From Metallyticus violacea (Eukaryota; Arthropoda; Insecta; Mantodea; Metallyticidae): a stretch of 64,000 bases of DNA. A program made the translations under genes and the position numbers. The notes under the pieces were generated by a model. The model was not told the DNA's origin. It ran no database searches and saw only the letters and a program-made list of their open reading frames with translations. This document shows, piece after piece, positions 33,951 through 44,300 of the stretch. Within the stretch, counting starts at the first letter, position 1, and each line of letters opens with the position of its first letter. Where the stretch lies: NCBI GenBank assembly GCA_030762175.1, contig JAUJEO010000019.1, positions 4,718,001 to 4,782,000 on the forward strand, written 5' to 3'.

Positions 33951-35240
33951 TTTTTCGAAGTTTGGAAACTTCGTTAGAATCACTTTTTTTCCGTTCTTAT
34001 TTGAGATAACTTGTTCTCTTTCATTATACTAGTTTGATAGCCTGAGACAAGCATATTATGCGCAAAGAATCTCGAAAAGAAAAAAATTTTTTTTCGAAGT
34101 TTGGAAACTGCGTTAGAATCACTTTTTTTCCGTTCTTATTTGAGATAACTGGTTCTCTTTCATTATACTAGTTTGATAGCCTCAGACAAGCATATTATGT
34201 GCAAAGAATCTCGAAAAGAAAAAAATTTTTTTTCGAAGTTTGAAACTTCCTTACAATCACTTTTTTTCCATTCTTATTTGAGATAACTTGTTCTCTTTCA
34301 TTATACTAGTTTGATAGCCTTAGACAAGCATATTATGCGCAAAGAATCTCGAAAAGAAAAAAATTTTTTTTCGAAGTTTGGAAACGTCGTTAGAATCACT
34401 TTTTTTCCGTTCTTATTTAAGATAACTTGTTCTCTTTCATTATTCTAGTTTGATAGCCTTAGACAAGCATATTATGCGCAAAGAATCTCGAAAAGAAAAA
34501 AATTTTTTTTCGAAGTTTGGAAACTTCGTTAGAATCACTTTTTTTCCGTTCTTATTTGAGATAACTGGTTCTCTTTCATTATACTAGTTTGATAGCCTCA
34601 GACAAGCATATTATGCGCAAAGACTCTCGAAAAGATTAAAATTTTATTTCGAAGTTTGGAAACTTCGTTAGAATCACTTTTTTTCCGTTCTTATTTGAGA
34701 TACCTGGTTCTCTTTCATTATACTAGTTTGATAGCCTCAGAAAAGCATATTATGCGCAAAGAATCTCTAAAAGAAAAAAATTTTTTTTCGAAGTTTGGAA
34801 ACTTCGTTAGAATCACTTTTTTTCCGTTCTTATTTGAGATAACTGGTTCTCTTTCATTATACTAGTTTGATAGCCTCAGAAAAGCATAGGTATGCGCAAA
34901 GAATCTCGAAAAGAAAAAAAATTTTTTTCGAAGTTTGGAAACTTCGTTAGAATCACTTTTTTTCCGTTCTTATTTGAGATAACTGGTTCTCTTTCATTAT
35001 ACTAGTTTGATAGCCTCAGACAAGCATATTATGCGCAAAGAATCTCGAAAAGAAAAAAATTTTTTTTCGAAGTTTGGAAACTTCCTTAGAATCACTTTCT
35101 TTCCATTCTTATTTGAGATAACTTGTTCTCTTTCATTATACTTGTTTGATAGCCTTAGACAAGCATATTATGCGCAAAGAATCTACAAAAGAAAAAAATT
35201 TTTTTTCGAAGTTTGGAAACTTCGTTAGAATCACTTTTTT
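33951..35240. repeat. 1,251-bp nine-monomer duplication, copy 2
   Basis: It has all marks of copy 1. Differences seen: CTGAGACAAG (34,042), AAACGTCGTTAG (34,382) and one tract that is A8T7 near 34,915 where copy 1 has A7T8. The copies part at about 35,240, where TTATTATTTAAG begins. Confidence 0.93.
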
Positions 35241-35519
35241 TCCGTTATTATTTAAGATTACTGGTTCTCTTTCATTATACTAGTTTGATAGCCTCAGACA
35301 AGCATATTATGCGCAAAGAATCTCGAAAAGAAAAAAATTTTTTTTCGAAGTTTGGAAACTTCGTTAGAATCACTTTTTTTCCGTTCTTATTTGAGATAAC
35401 TTGTTCTCTTTCATTATACTAGTTTGATAGCCTTAGACAAGCATATTATGCGCAAAGAATCTCGAAAAGAAAAAAATTTTTTTTCGAAGTTTGGAAACTT
35501 CGTTAGAATCACTTTTTTT

Positions 35520-36353
35520 CCGTTCTTATTTGAGATAACTGGTTCTCTTTCATTATACTAGTTTGATAGCCTCAGACAAGCATATTATGCGCAAAGAATC
35601 TCGAAAAGAAAAAAATTTTTTTTCGAAGTTTGGAAACTTCCTTAGAATCACTTTTTTTCCATTCTTATTTGAGATAACTTGTTCTCTTTCATTATACTAG
35701 TTTGATAGCCTTAGACAAGCATATTATGCGCAAAGAATCTCGAAAAGAAAAAAATTTTTTTTCGAAGTTTGGAAACTTCGTTACAATCACTTTTTTTCCG
35801 TTCTTATTTAAGATAACTTGTTCTCTTTCATTATACTATTTGATAGCCTTAGACAAGCATATTATGCGCAAAGAATCTCGAAAAGAAAAAAATTTTTTTT
35901 CGAAGTTTGGAAACTTCGTTAGAATCACTTTTTTTCCGTTCTTATTTGAGATAAATGGTTCTCTTTCATTAAACTAGTTTGATAGCCTCAGACAAGCATA
36001 TTATGCGCAAAGAATCTCGAAAAGAAAAAAAATTTTTTTCGAAGTTTGGAAACTTCCTTAGAATCACTTTTTTTCCATTCTTATTTGAGATAACTTGTTC
36101 TCTTTCATTATACTTGTTTGATATCCTTAGACAAGCATATTATGCGCAAAGAATCTCGAAAAGAAAAAAATTTTTTTTCGAAGTTTGGAAACTTCGTTAG
36201 AATCACTTTTTTTCCGTTCTTATTTGAGATAACTTGTTCTCTTTCATTATACTAGTTTGATAGCCTTAGACAAGCATATTATGCGCAAAGAATCTCGAAA
36301 AGAAAAAAATTTTTTTTTGGAAGATTGGAAACCTCGTTAGAATTACTTTTTTT
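35520..36353. repeat. 834-bp six-monomer duplication, copy 1
   Basis: Order: TCAGACAAG with CTTCC/CCATTC, TTAGACAAG, a 138-bp TACTATTTG joint, TTAGACAAG, TCAGACAAG with A8T7 and CTTCC, then TTAGACAAG. Private changes are GTTACAATC (35,784), GATAAATGG, CATTAAAC (35,968) and GATATCCTTAG (36,121). It closes with a diverged monomer, GGAAGATTGGAAACCTCG (36,318). Confidence 0.85.
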
Positions 36354-37060
36354 CCGTTCTTATTTGAGATAACTGGTTCTCTTTCATTATACTAGTTTGA
36401 TAGCCTCAGACAAGCATATTATGCGCAAAGAATCTCGAAAAGAAAAAAATTTTTTTTCGAAGTTTGGAAACTTCCTTAGAATCACTTTTTTTCCATTCTT
36501 ATTTGAGATAACTTGTTCTCTTTCATTATACTAGTTTGATAGCCTTAGACAAGCATATTATGCGCAAAGAATCTCGAAAAGAAAAAAATTTTTTTTCGAA
36601 GTTTGGAAACTTCGTTAGAATCACTTTTTTTCCGTTCTTATTTAAGATAACTTGTTCTTTTTCATTATACTATTTGATAGCCTTAGACAACCATATTATG
36701 CGCAAAGAATCTCGAAAAGAAAAAAATTTTTTTTCGAAGTTTGGAAACTTCGTTAGAATCACCTTTTTTCCGATCTTATTTGAGATAACTGGTTCTCTTT
36801 CATTATACTAGTTTGATAGCCTCAGACAAGCATATTATGCGCAAAGAATCTCGAAAAGAAAAAAAATTTTTTTCGAAGTTTGGAAACTTCCTTAGAATCA
36901 CTTTTTTTCCATTCTTGTTTGAGATAACTTGTTCTCTTTCATTATACTTGTTTGATAGCCTTAGACAAGCATATTATGCGCAAAGAATCTCGAAAAGAAA
37001 AAATTTTTTTTTCGAAGTTTGGAAACTTCGTTAGAATCACTTTTTTTTCCGTTCTTATTT
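36354..37060. repeat. 834-bp duplication, copy 2, ending at the A/B border
   Basis: It repeats the preceding series at +834 bp with its own changes: TTCTTTTTC (36,657), CAACCATATT (36,690), CACCTTTTTTCCGATC (36,762) and CTTGTTTGAG (36,916). It ends as family-B markers begin, at the monomer starting 37,091 (TATACTGGTTTG just before it). Confidence 0.83.
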
Positions 37061-37299
37061 GAGATAACTGGTTCTCTTTCATTATACTGGTTTGATAGCC
37101 TCAGAAAAGCATATTATGCGCAAAAAACTCGAAAAGAAAAAAAAATTTTTTCGAAGTTTGGAAACGTCGTTTGAATCACTTTTTTCCGTTCTTATTTGAG
37201 ATAACTGGTTCTCTTTCATTATAGTAGTTTGAAAGCCTCAGAAAAGCATATTATGCGCAAAGAATCTCGAAATGAAAAAAATTTTTTTTCGAAGTTTGG

Positions 37300-38860
37300 A
37301 ATCTTCCTTAGAATCACTTTTTTTCCATTCTTATTTGAGATAACTGGTTCTCTTTCATTATACTAGTTTGATAGCTTCAGAAAAGCATATTATGCGCAAA
37401 GAATCTCGAAAAGAAAAAAAAATTTTTTCGAAGTTTGGAAACTTCTTTAGAATCACTTTTTTTCCGTTCTTATTTGAGATAACTGGTTCTCTTTAATTAT
37501 ACTAGTTTGATAGCCTCAGAAAAGCATATTAAGCGCAAAGAATCTCGAAAAGAAAAAATTTTTTTTTTTGAAGTTAGGAAACTTCTTTAGAATCACTTTT
37601 TTTCCGTTCTTATTTGAGATAACTGGTTCTCTTTCATTATAGTAGTTTGATAGCCTCAGAAAAGCATATTATGCGCAAAGAATCTCGAAATGAAAAAAAA
37701 ATTTTTTCGAAGTTTGGATACTTCCTGAGAATCACTTTTTTTCCGTTCTAATTTGAGATAACTGGTTCTCTTTCATTATACTAGTTTGATAGCATCAGTA
37801 AAGCACATTATGCGCAAAGAATCTCGAAAAGAAAAAAAATTTTTTTCGAAGTCTGGAAACTTCGTTAGAATCACTTTCTTTCCGTTCTTATTTGAGATAA
37901 CTGGTTCTCTTTCATTATACTAGTTTGAAAGCCTCAGTAAAGCATATTATGCGCAAAGAATTTCGAAAAGAAAAAAAATTTTTTTCGAAGTTTGGAAACG
38001 TCGTTTGTGTCACTTTTTTCGGTTCTTATTTGAGATAACTGGTTCTCTTTCATTATAGTAGTTTGATAGCCTCAGAAAATCATATTATGCGCAAAGAATC
38101 TCGAAAAGAAAAAAAATTTTTTCGAAGTTTGGAAACTTCGTTTGAATCACTTTTTTTCCGTTCTTATTTGAGATAACTGGTTCTCTTTCATTATACTAGT
38201 TTGATAGCCTCAGTAAAGGATATTATGCGCAAAGAATCTCGAAAAGAAAAAAAATTTTTTTCGAAGTTTGGAAACTTCGTTAGAATCACTTTTTTTCCGT
38301 TCTTATTTGAGATAACTGGTTCTCTTTCATTATACAAGTTTGATAGCCTCAGAAAAGCATATTATGCGCAAAGAATCTCGAAAAGAAAAAAAATGTTTTT
38401 TGAAGTTTGGAAACTTCGTTTGTATCACTTTTTTTCGGTTCTTATTTGAGATAACTGGTTCTCTTTCATTATACTAGTTTGATAGCTTCAGTAAAGCATA
38501 TTATGCGCAAAGAATCTCGAAAAGAAAAAAAATTTTTTTCGAAGTTTGGAAACGTCGTTTGTGTCACTTTTATCCGTTCTTATTTGAGATAACTGGTTCT
38601 CTTTCATTATAGTAGTTTGATAGCCTCAGAAAATCATATTATGCGCAAAGAATCTCGAAAAGAAAAAAATTTTTTTTCGAAGTTTGGAAACTTCGTTTGA
38701 ATCACTTTTTTTCCGTTCTTATTTGAGATAACTGGTTCTCTTTCATTATACTAGTTTGATAGCCTCAGTAAAGCATATTATGCGCAAAGAATCTCGAAAA
38801 GAAAAAAATTTTTTTTCGAAGTTTGGAAACGTCGTTTCAATCACTTTTTTCCGTTCTTAT
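37300..38860. repeat. Family-B ~1.5-kb block, copy 1 of 3
   Basis: It aligns with 39,930-41,350 (offset 2,632, then 2,631, then 2,492 bp) and with 56,954-58,230. Marks: GATAGCTTCAG (37,371), TTAAGCGC (37,531), GAAGTTAGG after a 17-bp tract, CTCGAAATG, CAGTAAAGCACATT with GAAGTCTGG (37,795-37,850), AATTTCGAAAAG, GTTTGTGTC with TTTCGGTTC, CAGAAAATCAT, CAGTAAAGGATATT (38,213), AAAATGTTTTTTG, and GTTTCAATC (38,835). Confidence 0.88.
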
Positions 38861-39890
38861 TTGAGATAACTAGTTCTCTTTCATTATACAGTTTGATAGC
38901 CTCAGAAAAGCATATTATGCGCAAAGAATCTCGAAAAGAAAAAATTTTTTTTCGAAGTTTGGAAACTTCGTTAGAATCACTTTTTTTTCGTTCTTCTTTG
39001 AGATAACTTGTTCTCTTTCATTATACTAGTTTGATAGCCTCAGTAAAGCATATTATGCGCAAAAAATTTGGAAAAAAAAAAAAATTTTTCGAAGTTTGGA
39101 AACGTCGTTTGAATCACTTTTTTTCCGTTATTATTTGAGATAAATGGTTCTCTTTCATTTTACTAGTTTGATAGCCTCAGTAAAGCATATTATGCGCAAA
39201 GAATCTTGAAAAGAAAAAAAATTTTTTTCGAAGTTTGGAAACTTCGTTAGAATCACTTTTTTTCCGTTCTTATTTGAGATAACTGGTTCTCTTTCATTAT
39301 ACTACTTTCATTGCCTCAGTAAAGCATATTATGCGCAAAGAATCTGGAAAAGAAAAAAATTTTTTTTCGAAGTTTGGAAACGTAGTTTGAATCACTTTTT
39401 TTCCGTTCTTGTTTGAGATAACTGGTTCACTTTCATTATACTAGTTTGATAGCCTCAGAAAAGCATATTATGCGCAAAGAATCTCGAAAAGAAAAAAAAT
39501 TTTTTTCGAAGTTTGGAAACTTCGTTAGAATCACTTTTTTTCCGTTCTTGTTTGAGATAACTTGTTCTCTTTCATTATACTAGTTTGATAGCCTCAGAGA
39601 AGCATATTATGCGCAAAGTATCTCGAAAAGAAGAAAAAATTTTTTCGAAGTTTGGAAACTTCGTTAGAATCACTTTTTTTCCGTTCATGTTTGAGATAAC
39701 TGGTTCTCTTTCATTATTCTAGTTTGATAGCCTCAGAGAAGCATATTATGCGCAAGGAATCTCGAAAAGAAAAAAATTTTTTTTCGAAGTTTGGAAACGT
39801 CGTTAGAATCACTATTTTCCGTTCTTATTTGAGATAACTAGTTCTCTTTCATTATACAGTTTGATAGCCTAAGAAAAGCATATTATGCGC
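38860..39890. repeat. Family-B block duplicated at +9,120 bp, copy 1
   Basis: It matches about 47,980-49,010. Marks: TATACAGTTTG, TTCGTTCTTCTTTGAG (38,990), GCAAAAAATTTGG followed by a long A-run (39,057), CCGTTATTATTTGAGATAAATGG, CATTTTACTAG (39,159), ACTACTTTCATTGCC (39,301) and GTTCATGTTTGAG (39,684). The monomer at 39,057 has lost the G that normally splits AAAAGAAA, giving the longest A-run I saw (13 A). Confidence 0.85.
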
Positions 39891-39929
39891 AAAGAAACTC
39901 GAAAAGAAAAAAAAATTTTTTCGAAGTTT

Positions 39930-41350
39930 GGAAACTTCCTTAAAATCACTTTTTTTCCATTCTTATTTGAGATAACTGGTTCTCTTTCATTATACTAGTT
40001 TGATAGCTTCAGAAAAGCATATTATGCGCAAAGAATCTCGAAAAGAAAAAAAAATTTTTTCGAAGTTTGGAAACTTCTTTAGAATCACTTTTTTTCCGTT
40101 CTTATTTGAGATAACTGGTTCTCTTTAATTATACTAGTTTGATAGCCTCAGAAAAGCATATTAAGCGCAAAGAATCTCGAAAAGAAAAAAATTTTTTTTT
40201 TGAAGTTAGGAAACTTCTTTAGAATCACTTTTTTTCCGTTCTTATTTGAGATAACTGGTTCTCTTTCATTATAGTAGTTTGATAGCCTCAGAAAAGCATA
40301 TTATGCGCAAAGAATCTCGAAATGAAAAAAAATTTTTTCAAAGTTTGGAAACTACGTTAGAATCACTTTTTTTACGTTCTTGTTTGAGATAACTGGTTCT
40401 CTTTCATTATACTAGTTTGATAGCATCAGTAAAGCACATTATGCGCAAAGAATCTCGAAAAGAAAAAAAATTTTTTTCGAAGTCTGGAAACTTCGTTAGA
40501 ATCACTTTCTTTCCGTTCTTATTTGAGATAACTGGTTCTCTTTCATTATACTAGTTTGAAAGCCTCAGTAAAGCATATTATGCGCAAAGAATTTCGAAAA
40601 GAAAAAAAATTTTTTTCGAAGTTTGGAAACGTCGTTTGTGTCACTTTTTTCGGTTCTTATTTGAGATAACTGGTTCTCTTTCATTATAGTAGTTTGATAG
40701 CCTCAGAAAATCATATTATGCGCAAAGAATCTCGAAAAGAAAAAAATTTTTTTCGAAGTTTGGAAACTTCGTTTGAATCACTTTTTTTCCGTTCTTATTT
40801 GAGATAACTGGTTCTCTTTCATTATACTAGTTTGATAGCCTCAGAAAAGCATATTATGCGCAAAGAATCTCGAAAAGAAAAAAAATGTTTTTTGAAGTTT
40901 GGAAACTTCGTTTGTATCACTTTTTTTCCGTTCTTATTTGAGATAACTGGTTCTCTTTCATTATACTAGTTTGATAGCCTCAGTAAAGCATATTATGCGC
41001 AAAGAATCTCGAAAAGAAAAAAAAATTTTTTCGAAGTTTGGAAACGTCGTTTGTGTCACTTTTTTCCGTTCTTATTTGAGATAACTGGTTCTCTTTCATT
41101 ATAGTAGTTTGATAGCCTCAGAAAATCATATTATGCGCAAAGAATCTCGAAAAGAAAAAAATTTTTTTTCGAAGATTGGAAACTTCGTTTGAATCACTTT
41201 TTTTCCGTTCTTATTTGAGATAACTGGTTCTCTTTCATTATACTAGTTTGATAGCCTCAGTAAAGCATATTATGCGCAAAGAATCTCGAAAAGAAAAAAA
41301 ATTTTTTTCGAAGTTTGGAAACGTCGTTTCAATCACTTTTTTCCGTTCTT
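39930..41350. repeat. Family-B ~1.5-kb block, copy 2 of 3, one monomer deleted
   Basis: It has the same marks as copy 1 (GCTTCAG 40,005, TTAAGCGC 40,171, CAGTAAAGCACATT 40,425, GTTTCAATC 41,325) but lacks the CAGTAAAGGATATT monomer, which shifts the offset by 139 bp. The third copy at 56,954-58,230 keeps that monomer (57,590) and shares CAAAGTTTGG / AAACTACG with copy 2, so it derives from copy 2 before the loss. Confidence 0.88.
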
Positions 41351-44300
41351 ATTTGAGATAACTGGTTCTCTTTCATTATACTAGTTTGATAGCCTCAGTA
41401 AAGCATATTATGCGCAAAGAATCTCGAAAAGAAAAAAAATTTTTTTCGAAGTTTGGAAACGTCGTTTGAATCACATTTTTCCGTTCTTATTTGAGATAAT
41501 TGTTTCTCTTTCATTATACTAGTTTGATAGCCTCAGTAAAGCATATTATGCGCAAAGAATCTCGAAAAGAAGAAAATTTTTTTTCGAAGTTTGGAAACTT
41601 CGTTAAAATCACTTTTTTTTTCCGTTCTTGTTTGAGATAACTGGTTCTCTTTCATTATACTAGTTTGATAGCCTCAGAAAAGCATATTATGCGCAAAGAA
41701 TCTCGAAAAGAAAAAAAATTTTTTTCGAAGTTTGGAAACTTCGTTAGAATCACTTTTTTTCCGTTCTTGTTTGAGATAACTTGTTCTCTTTCATTATACT
41801 AGTTTGATAGCCTCAGAGAAGCATATTATGCGCAAAGAATCTCGAAAAGAAGAAAAATTTTTTTCGAAGTTTGGAAACTTCGTTAGAATCACTTTTTTTC
41901 CGTTCTTGTTTGAGATAACTGGTTCTCTTTCATTATTCTAGTTTGATAGCCTCAGAGAAGCATATTATGCGCAAGGAATCTCGAAAAGAAAAAAATTTTT
42001 TTTCGAAGTTTGGAAACGTCGTTAGAATCACCTTTTTCCGTTCTTATTTGAGATAACTAGTTCTCTTTCATTATACAGTTTGATAGCCTAAGAAAAGCAT
42101 ATTATGCGCAAGGAATCTCGAAAAGAAAAAAATTTTTTTTCGAAGTTTGGAAACTTCGTTAGAATCACTTTTTTTCCGGTCTTGTTTGAGATAACTTGTT
42201 CTCTTTCATTATACTAGTTTGATAGCCTCAGAGAAGCATATTATGCGCAAAGAATCTCGAAAAGAAGAAAAATTTTTTTTGAAGTTTGGAAACTTCGTTT
42301 GTATCACTTTTTTTCCGTTCTTATTTGAGATAACTGGTTATCTTTCATTATACTAGTTTGATAGCGTCAGTAAAGCATATTATGCGCAAAGAATCTCGAA
42401 AAGAAAAAAAATTTTTTTCGAAGTTTGGAAACGTCGTTTGAATCACTTTTTTCCGTTTTTATTTGAGATAACTGGTTCTCTTTCATTATACTAGTTTGAT
42501 AGCCTCAGTAAAGCATATTATGCGCAAGAATCTCGAAAAGAAGAAAATTTTTTTTCGAAGTTTGGAAACTTCGTTAAAATCACTTTTTTTTCCGTTCTTG
42601 TTTGAGATAACTGGTTCTCTTTCATTATACTAGTTTGATAGCCTCAGAAATGCATATTATGCGCAAAGAATCTCGAAAAGAAAAAAATTTTTTTTCGAAG
42701 TTTGGAAACGTCGTTAGAATCACTTTTTTTCCGTTCTTGTTTGAGATAACTTGTTCTCTTTCATTATACTATTTTGATAGCCTCAGAGAAGATGCGCAAA
42801 GAATCTCGAAAAGAAGAAAAATTTTTTTCGAAGTTTGGAAACTTCGTTAGAATCACTTTTTTTCCGTTCTTGTTTGAGATAACTGGTTCTCTTTCATTAT
42901 TCTAGTTTGATAGCCTCAGAGAAGCATATTATGCGCAAGGAATCTCGAAAAGAAAAAAATTTTTTTTCGAAGTTTGGAAACGTCGTTAGAATCACCTTTT
43001 TCCGTTCTTATTTGAGATAACTAGTTCTCTTTCATTATACAGTTTGATAGCCTAAGAAAAGCATATTATGCGCAAAGAATCTCGAAAAGAAAAAAATTTT
43101 TTTCGAAGTTTGGAAACATCGTTAGAATCACTTTTTTTCCGTTCTTGTTTGAGATAACTTGTTCTCTTTCATTATACTAGTTTGATAGCCTCAGAGAAGC
43201 ATATTATGCGCAAAGACTCTCGAAAAGAAGAAAAATTTTTTTGAAGTGTGGAAACTTCGTTTGTATCACTTTTTTTCCGTTCTTATTTGAGATAACTGGT
43301 TCTCTTTCATTATACTAGTTTGATAGCCTCAGTAAAGCATATTATGCGCAAAGAATCTCGAAAAGAAAAAAAATGTTTTCCAAGTTTGGAAACTTCGTTA
43401 GAATCACTTTTTTTCCGTTCTTGTTTGAGATAACTTGTTCTCTTTCATTATACTAGTTTGATAGCCTCAGAGAAGCATATTATGCGCAAAGAATCTCGAA
43501 AAGAAGAAAAATTTTTTTCGAAGTTTGGAAACTTCGTTAGAATCACTTTTTTTCCGTTCTTGTTTGAGATAACTGGTTCTCTTTCATTATTCTAGTTTGA
43601 TAGCCTCAGAGAAGCATATTATGCGCAAGGAATCTCGAAAAGAAAAAAATTTTTTTTCGAAGTTTGGAAACGTCGTTAGAATCACCTTTTTCCGTTCTTA
43701 TTTGAGATAACTAGTTCTCTTTCATTATACAGTTTGATAGCCTAAGAAAAGCATATTATGCGCAAGGAATCTCGAAAAGAAAAAATTTTTTTTTCGAAGT
43801 TTGGAAACTTAGTTAGAATCACTTTTTTTCCGTTTTTGTTTGAGATAACTTGTTCTCTTTCATTATAATAGTTTGATAGCCTCAGAGAAGCATATTATGC
43901 GCAAAGAATCTCGAAAAGAAGAAAAATTTTTTTTGAAGTTTGGAAACTTCGTTTGTATCACTTTTTTTCCGTTCTTATTTGAGATAACTGGTTATCTTTC
44001 ATTATACTAGTTTGATAGCGTCAGTAAAGCATTTTATGCGCAAGAATCTCGAAAAGAAGAAAATTTTTTTTCGAAGTTTGGAAACTTCGTTAAAATCACT
44101 TTTTTTTCCGTTCTTGTTTGAGATAACTGGTTCTCTTTCATTATACTAGTTTGATAGCCTCAGAAATGCATATTATGCGCAAAGAATCTCGAAAAGAAAA
44201 AAAATTTTTTTCGAAGTTTGGAAACTTCTTTAGAATCACTTTTTTTCCGTTCTTGTTTGAGATAAATTGTTCTCTTTCATTATACTATTTTGATAGCCTC

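Larger units (their letters stand above)
1..37060. repeat. Family A satellite domain
   Basis: Monomers here mostly read TCAGACAAG or TTAGACAAG at positions 11-19, with a minority of TCAGAAAAG, and keep TTCTTATTT at 101-109. Recurrent variant types are: a linked set CTTCC / CCATTC / ACTTG; CTCTAAAAG after the TGCGCA block; a 140-bp type with CATAGGTATG; a type with the ATTAAAATTTTATTT tract; a type with CTAGAAAAG plus CGAAGATTGGAAACCTC; and 138-bp types with TACTATTTG. These types are arranged into the HOR blocks listed separately. Family-B markers (CAGTAAAGC, CAGAGAAGC, TTCTTGTTT, AAACGTCG) are essentially absent. Confidence 0.9.
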
